DNA of 61,265 nt from Candidatus Danuiimicrobium aquiferis (GTDB lineage Bacteria > Omnitrophota > Omnitrophia > Omnitrophales > Danuiimicrobiaceae), in the NCBI GenBank assembly GCA_001804285.1, contig MHFR01000032.1, positions 1-61,265 on the forward strand. Reading direction: 5' to 3'. The position numbers and the translations under genes are program-made. Shown in pieces: positions 18,090 through 28,451 of the stretch (its first letter is position 1; each line of letters opens with the position of its first letter). The notes under the pieces are model-generated. The model made no database searches and was not told the DNA's origin. It saw only the letters and a list, made by a program, of their open reading frames with translations.

Positions 18090-18869
18090 TTAACTTTTCT
18101 TAAAGAGCCTCCAAGGATGCTTCTTGATTTCTTCCACAAAATCTCTTAAATCATTATAAACTTCGTCCTCGACGACCAATTTCCCAAGCGTTCCCTCCGC
18201 CCTGTTAATCTTTCCAAGCAATTCGGACAACTGATTAGAAACCTTGTTCATACCTTTTACGGTATTTTGGAATTCATCTTCATGGCCGACCATAATAATG
18301 TTCATAGATGCCAAGACCGAATTCATATTTTTAAGGGAATCTTTTAAAACATTTTTCATATCCGCATCCTCAAAAATATCGCCGACGTCGGCAAGCAAGG
18401 AATCAATCTTTTTTGAGGTTTGATCCATACGGTTGATCATATCGTCCGTAGAAATCGGCACAACCCCATTTTTCACAACATCACCGTCTTTCAAAATCCG
18501 CCCATCACCCGGTACCGGCGTAATTTCAATATTGGGTTCGCTCATGATAAAAGTTCCGCGAATACTGATCGGGTAATTCTCGCGAACCACAACCCCTTCC
18601 TGAATAAAAAGAGTGATTTCAATCCGCTCCGGTTCGGCCGCTTTCTCATTCTTTATAATTTTAAAGGAAAGCACCTCGCCCACACGCACTCCGGAAAAGC
18701 GGACAGGCGCGCCTCGATTAATCGTACCAATATAATCAAATTGGGCCCTCAAACGGTATCCCGGCCGAAATAAATAAACCCCGCTGACAAAAAAAACAAT
18801 TAAAGCCGCTATGATAAATGCCATAACAACAAATAATCCGACCGCCACTTCAACTTTAGGTTTATTCAT
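18090..18869 (-). CDS. mlaD: MlaD-type MCE-domain lipid transport protein
   Basis: A 259-residue protein anchored by one N-terminal helix (about 9-32). The MCE domain follows (Y-R-L-R-A-Q-F-D-Y-I-G ... G-A-P-V-R-F-S-G-V-R-V-G-E-V, residues 38-120), then a long helical coiled-coil tail. It is the periplasmic substrate-binding subunit of the Mla ABC system that moves phospholipids between inner and outer membranes. An excellent GGAGGAATT site precedes the ATG. mlaF and mlaE lie directly upstream, completing the core MlaFED set. Confidence 0.9.
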   Translation of the reverse strand: MNKPKVEVAVGLFVVMAFIIAALIVFFVSGVYLFRPGYRLRAQFDYIGTINRGAPVRFSGVRVGEVLSFKIIKNEKAAEPERIEITLFIQEGVVVRENYPISIRGTFIMSEPNIEITPVPGDGRILKDGDVVKNGVVPISTDDMINRMDQTSKKIDSLLADVGDIFEDADMKNVLKDSLKNMNSVLASMNIIMVGHEDEFQNTVKGMNKVSNQLSELLGKINRAEGTLGKLVVEDEVYNDLRDFVEEIKKHPWRLFKKS

Positions 18870-18893
18870 AATTCCTCCGACTCCGTCATTATA

Positions 18894-19694
18894 TCACACA
18901 CTGGTTTCATTTTGATCTGCAACCACACTATATTTTTGGGTTTCTTCCGCCGTAATCGGCCCGCGGGCTGACCCGGTAATGAATTGTTTCACCAGCGGAT
19001 CATTCGTCTGCCGAATTTCGTCCGGCGTTCCCAAAGCAACTATTTTCCCGTCGTAAAGCATCGCAATTCTCGTCCCGATTTTATACGCGCTACTCATATC
19101 GTGCGTCACGGCAATCGAAGTCACTTGCAGCCTTTTTTGCATCCGGATAATCAGCTCATTAATGGCGTCGGCCATAATCGGATCAAGGCCTGTCGTCGGT
19201 TCATCGTAAAGAATAATTTTAGGATCCGTACAAATAGCACGCGCAAGACCAACTCGCTTTTTCATTCCGCCCGAAAGTTCGGCAGGCATGAGGTCTTCAA
19301 TCCCGCTCAACCCGACCAAGCGAAGTTTTTCTCTTACACGGCTGTCGATTTCCTGCGCCGCCAAATGCGTATGTTCATAAAGTGAAAATCCCACATTCTC
19401 GCGAACGGTATGTGAATCAAATAAAGCAGCCCCTTGAAAAAGCATCCCGATTTGTGTACGGAAATGATTGACTTCTGCTTCATCTATTTCGGAAATATTG
19501 ACGCCGTCAATTAAAATTTTCCCGGAGTCGGGTTTCATGAGACCGATGATATGTTTCAAGAGAACGCTTTTTCCGCAGCCTGATCGCCCGATAATCACCA
19601 TGGTTTCTCCGGTTTCAATCTTTAAATTGACGCCGCGCAAAACGTGGTGTTGATTAAAAAATTTATTTAATTCGATAATTTCAATCATAATCAA
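18894..19694 (-). CDS. mlaF: MlaF-type ABC transporter ATP-binding protein
   Basis: A 266-residue ABC ATPase with Walker A I-G-R-S-G-C-G-K-S-V-L-L (about 34-45), the Q-loop M-L-F-Q-G-A-A-L-F-D-S typical of MlaF, the signature L-S-G-G-M-K-K-R-V, and Walker B I-I-L-Y-D-E-P-T-T-G-L-D-P. The start overlaps the mlaE stop by 4 nt. It energises lipid transport through MlaE and MlaD. Confidence 0.93.
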   Translation of the reverse strand: MIMIEIIELNKFFNQHHVLRGVNLKIETGETMVIIGRSGCGKSVLLKHIIGLMKPDSGKILIDGVNISEIDEAEVNHFRTQIGMLFQGAALFDSHTVRENVGFSLYEHTHLAAQEIDSRVREKLRLVGLSGIEDLMPAELSGGMKKRVGLARAICTDPKIILYDEPTTGLDPIMADAINELIIRMQKRLQVTSIAVTHDMSSAYKIGTRIAMLYDGKIVALGTPDEIRQTNDPLVKQFITGSARGPITAEETQKYSVVADQNETSV

Positions 19695-20512
19695 AACACA
19701 AAGTAAAATAACGCCGTGAAAAATGTATCAAATACAATAATTAAAATAAACGAAACAACAACAGCCATCGTCGTCGCATGGCCGACACCCTCCGCGCCGC
19801 CGCGCGCTTTAAAACCGTAATAACAACCCACGATTGAAATAATAACTCCGAAAACGACCGATTTGATTAAGCCCGTATAAATATCTTTCATCACCAAAGC
19901 TGAAAACGACCGATTGATATAAATATATTGACTGATTCCAAGTTTAAAAACAGCGACTAAAAATCCCCCAAGCATACCAATCAGGTCGGCATAAATCGTC
20001 AGCAAAAAAAGCATGCTGACCGTCGCAATAAACCGGGGCACAACAAGAAAATGAATCGGATTTGTCGCCAGAGAATCCAACGCATCGATTTGCTCTGTCA
20101 CCTTCATCGTTCCGAGCTCCGCCGCCATGGAAGCGCCAACGCGGCCGGCGACCATCATCGCCGTCAATACCGGCCCGAGCTCACGAGTCACTGAAAGCGC
20201 CACCAAATCGGCGGTAAATTGCTCTGCCGCAAAAATTCTCAACTGATAAGCCGACTGCAAACACAAAACCATGCCGGTAAAAAGCGACGTCAACATGACA
20301 AGAGGAAGTGACAAAACCCCGATTTTAAAAGATTGCTCGAGCGTGCTATACCACCGGGGCGTTTTTGAAACTGTCATGACAATCGTTTTCCAAAAAAGAA
20401 CCACAATCCCGCCGGTATCTTCCAAAAAACCAAGAAAAGCGTCTCCAAAATTCTCAAGCCATTTTTGGACGTTGGCTATTTTTTTAAGAAATGAAAAATC
20501 CAATCGAGCCAT
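19691..20512 (-). CDS. mlaE: MlaE-type ABC transporter permease
   Basis: A 273-residue membrane protein with about five to six helices. Family motifs are visible: T-R-E-L-G-P-V-L-T-A-M-M-V-A-G-R-V-G-A-S-M-A-A-E-L-G-T-M (segmented), E-Q-I-D-A-L and C-Y-Y-G-F-K-A-R-G-G-A-E-G-V-G. It forms the inner-membrane channel of the Mla system. It follows the AsmA-like gene by 5 nt and overlaps mlaF. Confidence 0.94.
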   Translation of the reverse strand: MARLDFSFLKKIANVQKWLENFGDAFLGFLEDTGGIVVLFWKTIVMTVSKTPRWYSTLEQSFKIGVLSLPLVMLTSLFTGMVLCLQSAYQLRIFAAEQFTADLVALSVTRELGPVLTAMMVAGRVGASMAAELGTMKVTEQIDALDSLATNPIHFLVVPRFIATVSMLFLLTIYADLIGMLGGFLVAVFKLGISQYIYINRSFSALVMKDIYTGLIKSVVFGVIISIVGCYYGFKARGGAEGVGHATTMAVVVSFILIIVFDTFFTALFYFVF

Positions 20513-20517
20513 AATAA

Positions 20518-22455
20518 TTAAAATTTCATTTTTGGTCCAAGCGTTAAATATTCCTGTTTCTCTTTGTCCTGTCCGGCAACCATTTGAATACTGGCGCTCT
20601 GATTCAACTGATATTCAGCCTCAACCTTTGCGCCGCCAGCCATCCCTTTATTGGATCCGCCCCCCACACGGACGATTTGTTCACCTTTATCCGTACCCAT
20701 CATTTCTTCTTCAGATCCTAATTCCAAACCTTTCCAAATCAGAAGGTGTTCCGGGCTTTCAACTTGAATTCCTTTCACAAAATTCTTAAGCGTAAAATCA
20801 AGTCCGCCTTTCAAAATCAGACTGTTTTTCCCCACCCACACCCGAGAATCTTCTATCCCAAGATATGGCAACTCTCCCTGAAAATGTACTTCTGCACGGT
20901 CATATTGAAGCCGCCCCGCAACACCGTGATTAATCATCACGGAACCTTTCAACTCCGGTTTCTTGACGGGTCCTCTCGCCTCAACTTTCCCGGAAATCGT
21001 TCCTGTCATTGACCTCGAAAGCGGATGCGTTCCAAACGATCCGAACTGTTTCAAATCAATCTGCCCAATTTGCAGCCGGACATCCATCACAGGCTTCGGC
21101 TCAAAATTTAAAACGCCTTCAAGCTCCGATGCGTCGCCCCATATTGCCCGAATATTTTGAATTCCTTCGCGTGAAACTTGAGCGGACGCCTCTAAATCCT
21201 TCATCGGGTGTTGCTGAAAAATAAGATATCCTGTTTTCAATGAAACATCAAACGTATGCCGCCCAGTCGCCCATAATTTTTCATCCGGCGCAAAATAAAT
21301 GATAGCTTGGGTCACCCAATCAAATCCCAAGATTTTAAAATGTTCGATCTTAAAGTTAAACTGTCCCGCTAAATCCGCTATTGAAAATGACGCATCCCCG
21401 CGTTGGGGTTCATTGCTTAATTTAAGGTCAAATATTCCCTGTTTAAAATTCAAACGTGTTTCCGATTGATAAAGATCATTGACAAGCATTTCCACTTCAT
21501 ACAAGCCGTCGGAGCGAACAAAAAAATGACCCGAAAAACGATATTCTCGGTTAAATAACCGCACCGATCCATTTATGTTTTCATCGGCTAAATGGAGCTG
21601 AATCCTAACTTCTGATTCCTTTTCATTTTGGCCGAAAGAAATCGTTAAATCAATCAAGGGTTTTTCCGAAAACAGTTTCTCAATCCGCCCTTCGACTTTT
21701 GCGAGAACTCCGCGGAACATAAATTCAAGGTGTTCGATTTGAAGAACATCTTCTTTTATCTTTAAATCTCCCTCGAGTGATTCGATTGGAAGCTGACTTT
21801 CTTTTGAAAATTTCCCATCTTTAATCAAAACTTCAACATCCAGTCTCCGCTCGATAGGGGCAAGTGACCCTTTAATAACGGCGGTTCCCTCGGCCACGCC
21901 TCCAAGCTTTGAAACAAGATCAACTTGAAATTCGCGATCCGACACCGGTGTCATTTTCCCGTTGATTTCATTTAAATAAAATTTCCGGTCAGACACAAAC
22001 CACGGCAACTTAATTTCGCCTTGTTTCAACTCAAAATAAGGCGAAAAATTTCGGTTTTCCGACAAAGAACCTAAATCAAACAATTCCCCTGTCTTCTTAA
22101 ACGATTCAAGCGCAATCAGCGGCGAATCTAAAAAAACATATTTGGGTATTTTAAACTGCCGCACAAAAAAACTTTTTAAATCGTATCGGAATACAATTTT
22201 TTTGGCACCCGCCAAAATCGGAAACTTTTTCTGAATAACGTCTACTTTCACATCATTTAATGAAATATGCTGAAAAAGGCCCACGCGAATTTGATCGATT
22301 CGAACACGTGCGCTTAAAAACCGGCTGATTTCTTTTTCCACAATTATTTTCAGATCCGATGTCTCAAGGTAGTATTTAAAAAGAAAGCACAATCCGCAAA
22401 TAACCGCAGTTCCTACACAGAAAATAATCGCTGTTTTGATTCTTTGTCGCATCAC
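20518..22455 (-). CDS. AsmA/TamB-like periplasmic protein
   Basis: A 645-residue protein with one N-terminal helix (about 8-27), followed by a long chain of beta-strand-rich repeats. The opening resembles AsmA-like proteins, where a membrane anchor leads into a segment of the form L-x-x-R-V-R-I-D-Q-I-R-V-G. Proteins of this superfamily form long beta-taco bridges that conduct phospholipids across the periplasm. Its position directly upstream of MlaE-F-D fits outer-membrane lipid transport. The C-terminus ends K-M-K-F, without the DUF490 plug of true TamB that I could identify. The family placement is inference. Confidence 0.65.
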   Translation of the reverse strand: MMRQRIKTAIIFCVGTAVICGLCFLFKYYLETSDLKIIVEKEISRFLSARVRIDQIRVGLFQHISLNDVKVDVIQKKFPILAGAKKIVFRYDLKSFFVRQFKIPKYVFLDSPLIALESFKKTGELFDLGSLSENRNFSPYFELKQGEIKLPWFVSDRKFYLNEINGKMTPVSDREFQVDLVSKLGGVAEGTAVIKGSLAPIERRLDVEVLIKDGKFSKESQLPIESLEGDLKIKEDVLQIEHLEFMFRGVLAKVEGRIEKLFSEKPLIDLTISFGQNEKESEVRIQLHLADENINGSVRLFNREYRFSGHFFVRSDGLYEVEMLVNDLYQSETRLNFKQGIFDLKLSNEPQRGDASFSIADLAGQFNFKIEHFKILGFDWVTQAIIYFAPDEKLWATGRHTFDVSLKTGYLIFQQHPMKDLEASAQVSREGIQNIRAIWGDASELEGVLNFEPKPVMDVRLQIGQIDLKQFGSFGTHPLSRSMTGTISGKVEARGPVKKPELKGSVMINHGVAGRLQYDRAEVHFQGELPYLGIEDSRVWVGKNSLILKGGLDFTLKNFVKGIQVESPEHLLIWKGLELGSEEEMMGTDKGEQIVRVGGGSNKGMAGGAKVEAEYQLNQSASIQMVAGQDKEKQEYLTLGPKMKF

Positions 22456-22477
22456 AGTTTGAACCAGCTAAGCGCTA

Positions 22478-24931
22478 TTATGATGAAACTTCGAAAGAAA
22501 TCGTTTCGCCTCTCAAAACCGCCTTTACCTTGTCACCTTCATTAAATTTTCCACTTAAAATTTCCTCAGCCAAAACATTTTCAACATATTTCTGTATTGT
22601 CCGTTTGAGCGGCCGTGCACCATAAGTTGGATCATACCCCTTCTCAATCAGGAACTTGACCGCTTCATCTTCCAAAATCAATTCCATTTTCCGGTCTTTC
22701 ATCCGGGTCATGACCTCGTTGAGCTCGATCGTAATAATTTTTTCAAGGTCTTCACGTGTTAATTCATGGAATACGATGATATCATCAACGCGGTTCAAAA
22801 ATTCCGGACGAAACACTTTTTTCCCTTCATCGAGCATTTTCGTTTTCATTGTCTCATAACTTTCCTGCTCGGACTTCGATTGAAATCCCATACTCCCCTG
22901 TCGCTTCATACTGTCAACGCCGACGTTTGAAGTCATAATCATCACCGTATTCCGGAAATCAACCCGCCGGCCGAAAGAATCGGTAAGGCGCCCGTCTTCC
23001 ATCATCTGAAGTAAAATATTGAACACATCCGGATGCGCTTTTTCAATTTCATCCAGCAAAACCACCGAATACGGCCGGCGCCGGATCTTTTCCGTCAATT
23101 GTCCGCCTTCTTCATAACCGACATATCCCGGAGGCGCTCCGACAAGACGGGAGACATTAAATTTTTCAGCATACTCCGACATATCCACTTGAATCAGCGC
23201 ATCCTGGTCGCCAAACATAAATTCAGCTAATGCGCGTGCAAGCAGAGTTTTCCCAACACCGGTCGGCCCCATAAAAATAAAATTTCCGATCGGCCTCCTT
23301 GGATTTCTCAAACCCGAGCGGGAACGGCGCACGGCGTGAGCAATCGCTTTAATCGCTTCGTCTTGCCCAATCACACGCTTGTGAAGTTCCTCTTCCATCC
23401 GGAGAAGTCGGGCCTGTTCTTTTTCCTCAAGCCGTTGGAGAGGGACTCCAGTCACCTTTGAGACAATAAATGCAATTTCTTCGGGTCCAACCTCAACTTC
23501 TACTTCCGATTTTGATTCTTTCCAATTTTTTTTCACCTTCGCAAGTTCTTCTTTTGCTTTTCGTTCATCATCCCGAAGTCGTGCCGCTTTTTCAAAATCC
23601 TGCGCTTTAATCGCCGCTTCTTTTTCAGATCTGAACTGTTCAATCGCCGCTTCGTGCGTTTTCAAATCTTTCGGCAACCGCGTCACGGAAATCCGCGCAC
23701 GCGAACCGGCTTCGTCAATTAAATCGATCGCTTTATCCGGAAGAAACCGGCCCGAAATATAACGATCTGAAAGTTTCGCGGCAGCTTCAATCGCCGCATC
23801 GGTAATTTTTACGCGATGATGCGCCTCATAACGGTCGCGAAGCCCCTTCAGGATTTCGATGGTTTCATCCACCGTCGGCGGATCAACGCTAATCGTTTGA
23901 AATCTTCGCGCAAGCGCCGCATCTTTTTCAATATACTTCCGGTATTCATCAAGGGTCGTGGCGCCAATACATTGAATTTCACCGCGAGAAAGCGCCGGCT
24001 TCAAAATATTCGAGGCATCAATCGCACCTTCGGCTCCGCCCGCTCCGACAAGCGTATGGAGCTCATCAATGAAAATAATCACGTTTTCGGAACGACGGAT
24101 TTCATCCATCACCGCTTTGATCCGTTCTTCAAACTGCCCGCGGTATTTTGTTCCCGCCACCATCAACGCCAAATCGAGCACCACAATTCGTTTATCGATT
24201 AACACTTCAGGAACATCGCCGGCCACAATACGCTGCGCAAGCCCTTCCACAATCGCGGTTTTCCCGACCCCGGCTTCTCCGATCAACACGGGATTATTCT
24301 TGGTCCGGCGGGCTAAAATTTGAATCACCCGTTCGATCTCATCCAAACGATTCACCACCGGATCGAGCTTCCCTTCGCGTGCAAGCTCGGACAGATCACG
24401 GCCGTACGCATCAAGCGCAGGCGTTTTTGTTTTCGACATCTTTGCGCCGGGCGCACCGGGCTGAGCCCCGGGAGCACCGCCCTGTGAAGCCGCAGACGAA
24501 CCAAGCAGCTTAATGACTTCCGAACGGACTTTATTCAGATCAAGTCCGACATTCATGAGTACGTGACTTGCAACGCCTTCGCCTTCTTTAATCAATCCTA
24601 AAAGCAAATGCTCGGTCCCAATATAATTGTGCCCAAGGCGGCGGGCTTCATCCATCGCAAGTTCGATCACTTTTTTCGCTTTTGGCGTAAACGGAATGTC
24701 ACCGGAAACAATCATGCTCGGGCCGAATTGAACCAATTTTTCCACCTCAAGGCGAATGGTGTCCAAAGACAAGCCCAGATTCTGCAATACGGCGGCCGCA
24801 ACACTCTCTCCCTCTTTGATCAACCCCAAGAGAATATGTTCGGTTCCGATATAATCATGATTAAAACGCTTCGCCTCCTCCTTCGCCAAAATAATGACTT
24901 TCCGCGCTCTTTCAGTAAAACGGTCAAACAT
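22478..24931 (-). CDS. clpC: ATP-dependent Clp protease ATPase ClpC
   Basis: An 817-residue AAA+ unfoldase. Two Clp-N repeats occupy residues 1-145. The first AAA domain has Walker A G-E-A-G-V-G-K-T, a UVR-type coiled coil ([10 protein letters not shown]) lies in the middle, and the second AAA domain has [10 protein letters not shown]2-small domain ends the chain. The linker-embedded UVR motif and length define ClpC over ClpA or ClpB. Its ATG has a strong GAGAGGAG site. It follows mcsA-mcsB, the adaptor and kinase that mark ClpCP substrates in Gram-positive bacteria. Confidence 0.95.
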   Translation of the reverse strand: MFDRFTERARKVIILAKEEAKRFNHDYIGTEHILLGLIKEGESVAAAVLQNLGLSLDTIRLEVEKLVQFGPSMIVSGDIPFTPKAKKVIELAMDEARRLGHNYIGTEHLLLGLIKEGEGVASHVLMNVGLDLNKVRSEVIKLLGSSAASQGGAPGAQPGAPGAKMSKTKTPALDAYGRDLSELAREGKLDPVVNRLDEIERVIQILARRTKNNPVLIGEAGVGKTAIVEGLAQRIVAGDVPEVLIDKRIVVLDLALMVAGTKYRGQFEERIKAVMDEIRRSENVIIFIDELHTLVGAGGAEGAIDASNILKPALSRGEIQCIGATTLDEYRKYIEKDAALARRFQTISVDPPTVDETIEILKGLRDRYEAHHRVKITDAAIEAAAKLSDRYISGRFLPDKAIDLIDEAGSRARISVTRLPKDLKTHEAAIEQFRSEKEAAIKAQDFEKAARLRDDERKAKEELAKVKKNWKESKSEVEVEVGPEEIAFIVSKVTGVPLQRLEEKEQARLLRMEEELHKRVIGQDEAIKAIAHAVRRSRSGLRNPRRPIGNFIFMGPTGVGKTLLARALAEFMFGDQDALIQVDMSEYAEKFNVSRLVGAPPGYVGYEEGGQLTEKIRRRPYSVVLLDEIEKAHPDVFNILLQMMEDGRLTDSFGRRVDFRNTVMIMTSNVGVDSMKRQGSMGFQSKSEQESYETMKTKMLDEGKKVFRPEFLNRVDDIIVFHELTREDLEKIITIELNEVMTRMKDRKMELILEDEAVKFLIEKGYDPTYGARPLKRTIQKYVENVLAEEILSGKFNEGDKVKAVLRGETISFEVSS

Positions 24932-24972
24932 GTGATGACTCCTCTCTTCAATTAAGTATTAAATCATTCAAC

Positions 24973-26046
24973 TTATGAAACGTTAATGTCCTTTAAACGA
25001 TCCCGCAAAAGTTCCGCTCGTTTCTGATCGCGCTCGCCCGAATTCAAACTTGAGCTCATCAACTTCTGAAGATGCGCAGGATGAATGTGCAGAAATAACG
25101 CATTCAATCCTGTCTGATCCAGCCCTTTCACGAAACCCAGATCGATTCCAAGCCTTAATAATGACAACAACCCAAGCGATTCCTGTGTATTCATCAGCCT
25201 CGCAGATTTCAAAGTTCCGACCGCGCGCATCACTTGATCTTCAAGTTGCATCTGTTTCTTTTCAAGCAAATAATTCCGCGCTTCCTTTTCATGATCGATC
25301 ACTTGACGCACAACGCGCTCAAGACCATCCACAATTTCCTCTTCGCGCTGACCGAGCGTCTGCTGATTTGAAAATTGAAAAAGGTTACCGCTTGCTTCGG
25401 TCCCCTCACCAAGAAACCCGCGCGCAGTCACGTTTAATTTCATCAGCGCCTGAACAATCTTATTCACCTGCTTCGTCATGACGAGCGCCGCCAAATGAAG
25501 CATACACGAAGCGCGCAATCCCGTCCCTACATTTGTCGGACAAGCGGTCAGATAACCTAAGCGCGGATGAAACGCATAAGAAAGATTATCCTCGAGTTCC
25601 GTATCGATTTTATTCATCAGCCGCCAGGCTTCCACCAAATTTAATCCGGACTGGAACACCTGACTTCGCAAATGATCTTCCTCAAGCACCATAATACTCA
25701 CAACTTCATTTTCGGAAACCACAAGCGCTTTTTCACCCCGCTCGCTGGCATGTTCCTTGCTGATCAAATGCCGCTCCAGAAAAAATTGCCGGTCCACTTC
25801 CTGAAAATCCCGGTAATTGAAAAAATACGATTTCTTAAAAAGCACTGATTCTTCAATCGCCCGCTTCACTTCAGCAATCGCTCGCGCTTGGTCGGCAACC
25901 TTCATCCGTTCCGAAAAAACATATCCCGCGAGATTTCGCGCCAACCGGATTCGCGAACTTAAAACAATATCGCTTTCAGGCCCTTTTCCCCGGAGCCATT
26001 CGCAGGAAGATCTGAGAAACTGGTTTATAATATCCGCCATCATCAA
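24973..26046 (-). CDS. mcsB: Protein arginine kinase McsB
   Basis: A 357-residue phosphagen-kinase-fold protein. Motifs: S-S-R-I-R-L-A-R-N-L near residue 29 and A-C-P-T-N-V-G-T-G-L-R-A-S near 170, both nucleotide/guanidino-binding signatures of McsB. It phosphorylates arginines on proteins, tagging them for ClpC-ClpP. It overlaps mcsA by 4 nt and precedes clpC by 41 nt. The phosphoarginine-recognising C-terminal region is present. Confidence 0.94.
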   Translation of the reverse strand: MMMADIINQFLRSSCEWLRGKGPESDIVLSSRIRLARNLAGYVFSERMKVADQARAIAEVKRAIEESVLFKKSYFFNYRDFQEVDRQFFLERHLISKEHASERGEKALVVSENEVVSIMVLEEDHLRSQVFQSGLNLVEAWRLMNKIDTELEDNLSYAFHPRLGYLTACPTNVGTGLRASCMLHLAALVMTKQVNKIVQALMKLNVTARGFLGEGTEASGNLFQFSNQQTLGQREEEIVDGLERVVRQVIDHEKEARNYLLEKKQMQLEDQVMRAVGTLKSARLMNTQESLGLLSLLRLGIDLGFVKGLDQTGLNALFLHIHPAHLQKLMSSSLNSGERDQKRAELLRDRLKDINVS

Positions 26047-26582
26047 CTCTTTGACTTTTTGGGTAACTCTTTCGATGATTCTTTTTCTTTTTTAATTTTT
26101 TCTTCTACTTGCCGGATTTGATCCCGAATTTGAGCAGCTTCCTCATAGGCTTCCGCCTGAATATTTTTCTGAAGTTTTTCATGCAGTTCCCGAATCGTAA
26201 ACGCTTTCTTGATTTTATCCGACGTTTTCTTCGGGATTTTTCCGGTATGCTGAGGCTGCCTCTGGATCCGCTTCAAAAGAGGAAGCAGCTGTTTCTCAAA
26301 CGACACATAACAATCGGGACATCCCAACCTTCCGGATTTCGCAAACTCTTCGTAAGTCATACTGCACCCTTTACAAATAAGGCGTACCGCCTGAGCGGCT
26401 TTCATCCCGCCACCGAACTCTCCCAAATTTGCCAGCAACTGATTCACGTTAAAATGCGATTTGAAATCCGATCCTTTCTGTACGCTACAGTTTTCGCATA
26501 GGTGAATCTCAATCATTTGATTATTCAAAATTTCCGTCAAATGAATCGTTGCTTCATTTTTTCCGCAGACATTACAAACCAC
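26043..26582 (-). CDS. mcsA: McsA, zinc-finger activator of McsB
   Basis: A 179-residue protein starting with GTG (site GAGGTAAACA). Two zinc-finger C-x-x-C pairs lie in the N-terminal part (C-N-V-C and C-E-N-C), with further pairs C-K-G-C and C-P-D-C. A C-terminal UVR motif (L-Q-K-N-I-Q-A-E-A-Y-E-E-A-A-Q-I-R-D) is followed by a lysine-rich tail. McsA activates McsB. No ctsR gene precedes it, unlike the Firmicutes operon. Confidence 0.9.
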   Translation of the reverse strand: MVCNVCGKNEATIHLTEILNNQMIEIHLCENCSVQKGSDFKSHFNVNQLLANLGEFGGGMKAAQAVRLICKGCSMTYEEFAKSGRLGCPDCYVSFEKQLLPLLKRIQRQPQHTGKIPKKTSDKIKKAFTIRELHEKLQKNIQAEAYEEAAQIRDQIRQVEEKIKKEKESSKELPKKSKS

Positions 26583-26653
26583 TGTTTACCTCTTAGCTCT
26601 TGCGCTCTCAAAATTGCTTCTTATAACTGTGCTTTTTCAAAATGGACTAAACT

Positions 26654-26745
26654 TCCTCCCCCTTGATGGGGGAGGACAGAGGTGGGGGTAAAAACAACAG
26701 ATTATCCCCCCCCATCCTCACCTTCCCCCGCAAGGAGGGAAGGAA
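26654..26745. repeat. CTCCCCC/GGGGGAG palindromic repeat
   Basis: CTCCCCCTTGATGGGGGAGG forms one hairpin; GGTGGGGGT pairs with the later CCCCCCATCC and is followed by CTTCCCCCGCAAGGAGGGAAG, another hairpin. It lies between mcsA and the end of ilvE. It is unlike the TGTCATTCCCGC family, so it represents a separate repeat type. Confidence 0.75.
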
Positions 26746-26775
26746 TAGTTTGGGAGTCATTTTGCAAAGATTCAG

Positions 26776-27702
26776 TTACACCGTATATTTCACGCCGTCT
26801 TTTTTTGTCGAATCACGAAACGCACTCATTAATTTTTGGGTCATTTTCCCGGGTTTCCCGTCACCGATCACCCGTCCGTCAATTTTCACCACCGGAATCA
26901 CTTCTGCCGCAGTTCCGGTCAGAAAAGCTTCATCCGCATTAAACAAATCATGACGCGTTAGAACCTGTTCCTGTCTTGGAATATCATTCCGGACCGCTAA
27001 ATCCATAATCGCTTGACGCGTAATTCCCTTCAGGGCCCCCAGATAGGTCGGCGGCGTTTGAAGAATCCCGTTTTTTACGATAAAAATATTATCGCCGGTA
27101 CATTCAACCACATATCCGTCGGCATTCAGCATCAGCGCTTCCTGATAACCGGAATTCACCGCTTCGATTTTCGCTAAAATATTATTCAAATAATTAAGCG
27201 ATTTGATCGAAGGATTCACGGCCTCCGGCAAATTCCGGACAGTCGGAACCGTAATAATATCCATTCCGTTTTTATAAAGCGACTCGGGATAAAGCACGAT
27301 TTTGTCCGCGATAATAATAATGGTCGGCTTCTTGCATTTCCTCGGATCAAGCCCAAGATCTCCCGTCCCGCGAGTTACGATCACACGCACATAAGAGTCG
27401 CGCAAATGATTCACCCTGAGTGTTTCGATAATCGCCTTGGCCGAAGCTTCCTTGGTAAGAGGAATATTCAACAGAAGGGTATGTGCAGATTCGTACAAAC
27501 GCACCAAATGCTCCTTCAATTTAAACACCAGGCAATTATAAGAACGAATCCCTTCAAAAACGCCGTCTCCATATAAAAGCCCATGATCAAAAACGGAAAC
27601 TTTAGCTTCACTTTTTGGATAGAATTTTCCATCAATAAAAACGAGCGGTTGCTTAAGGGTTTCCGCCTCTTTTTTGGATTTATGGAGCGTGTCTGATTTC
27701 AT
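26776..27702 (-). CDS. ilvE: Branched-chain amino acid aminotransferase
   Basis: A 308-residue fold-type IV PLP enzyme. Motifs: V-F-D-H-G-L-L-Y-G-D-G-V-F-E-G-I-R-S-Y near residue 36, the PLP-lysine region S-I-K-S-L-N-Y-L-N-N near 165, E-A-L-M-L-N-A-D-G-Y-V-V-E and L-T-G-T-A-A-E-V-I-P. It catalyses the last step of Leu, Ile and Val synthesis. D-amino acid transaminase belongs to the same fold, but the G-V-F-E-G-I-R-S-Y-N substrate loop favours IlvE. Confidence 0.9.
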   Translation of the reverse strand: MKSDTLHKSKKEAETLKQPLVFIDGKFYPKSEAKVSVFDHGLLYGDGVFEGIRSYNCLVFKLKEHLVRLYESAHTLLLNIPLTKEASAKAIIETLRVNHLRDSYVRVIVTRGTGDLGLDPRKCKKPTIIIIADKIVLYPESLYKNGMDIITVPTVRNLPEAVNPSIKSLNYLNNILAKIEAVNSGYQEALMLNADGYVVECTGDNIFIVKNGILQTPPTYLGALKGITRQAIMDLAVRNDIPRQEQVLTRHDLFNADEAFLTGTAAEVIPVVKIDGRVIGDGKPGKMTQKLMSAFRDSTKKDGVKYTV

Positions 27703-27788
27703 TTGGTTTCCCTTCTTTTTTCATCTTTCATCATTAAACGTTTTTAAAATGAACCATTTAAAAATAAATGAAACTAATCTTTATATCG

Positions 27789-28451
27789 TCACCAAATCAA
27801 TCCAAGGACACCTTCATGCAAGCGAAAAACTTGTGTTCCTTTCCGCGCGAAATCCTCATCGTGAGTCACAATACAAAAAGTCTGCCCTTCACGATTGAAC
27901 TCGAAAATCAATTCCTGAACCGAAACGGCCGTTTCTTCGTCCAAATTTCCGGTCGGTTCGTCGCAAAGAACAATTTCGGGACCGTTAATCAGCGCCCTGG
28001 CAATGGCAACCCGCTGCTGTTCGCCACCCGAAAGTTCGGACGGCAAATGTTTCCGCCGCTCCCAAAGCCCTACTTTTTTCACCAGGTCTTCCGCCCGCTT
28101 CCGATTTCTTTTCCCCAAAATCCGGCTTGGAAGCTCGACATTTTCCTGAACGGTCAGCTCCGGAAGCAAATGATAAAATTGAAACACAAATCCGACTTTT
28201 TTATTCCGGTAATCCGCAAGCTCGCGTTCCGCCAAGGAAGCGATGTTTTTCCCTTCATATTCAATCGTTCCGCCGGTTGGATGATCTAAACCACCGAGAA
28301 GATGAAGAAGCGTCGACTTACCCGAACCCGAACGCCCCAACACAAAAACAGACGATCCTTTTTTTATTTCAAAGTTGACACCCCGCAAAATATCCAATTT
28401 CCCTTGCGGTCCCTTGAAACTTTTTCTTAGATCGGTTGTTTTTAACATCAC
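27789..28451 (-). CDS. lolD: Lipoprotein-releasing ABC transporter ATPase LolD
   Basis: A 220-residue ABC ATPase with Walker [13 protein letters not shown], the LolD/MacB-type Q-loop [13 protein letters not shown], the signature [10 protein letters not shown], and Walker [13 protein letters not shown]. It overlaps lolC/E by 4 nt, so the pair forms one transporter sorting lipoproteins to the outer membrane. Confidence 0.93.
   Translation of the reverse strand: MMLKTTDLRKSFKGPQGKLDILRGVNFEIKKGSSVFVLGRSGSGKSTLLHLLGGLDHPTGGTIEYEGKNIASLAERELADYRNKKVGFVFQFYHLLPELTVQENVELPSRILGKRNRKRAEDLVKKVGLWERRKHLPSELSGGEQQRVAIARALINGPEIVLCDEPTGNLDEETAVSVQELIFEFNREGQTFCIVTHDEDFARKGTQVFRLHEGVLGLIW

Noticed and set aside
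20271-20789. Plus-strand open frame of 172 codons
   Set aside because: Runs across mlaE and the AsmA-like gene in antisense; no motif or ribosome binding site.
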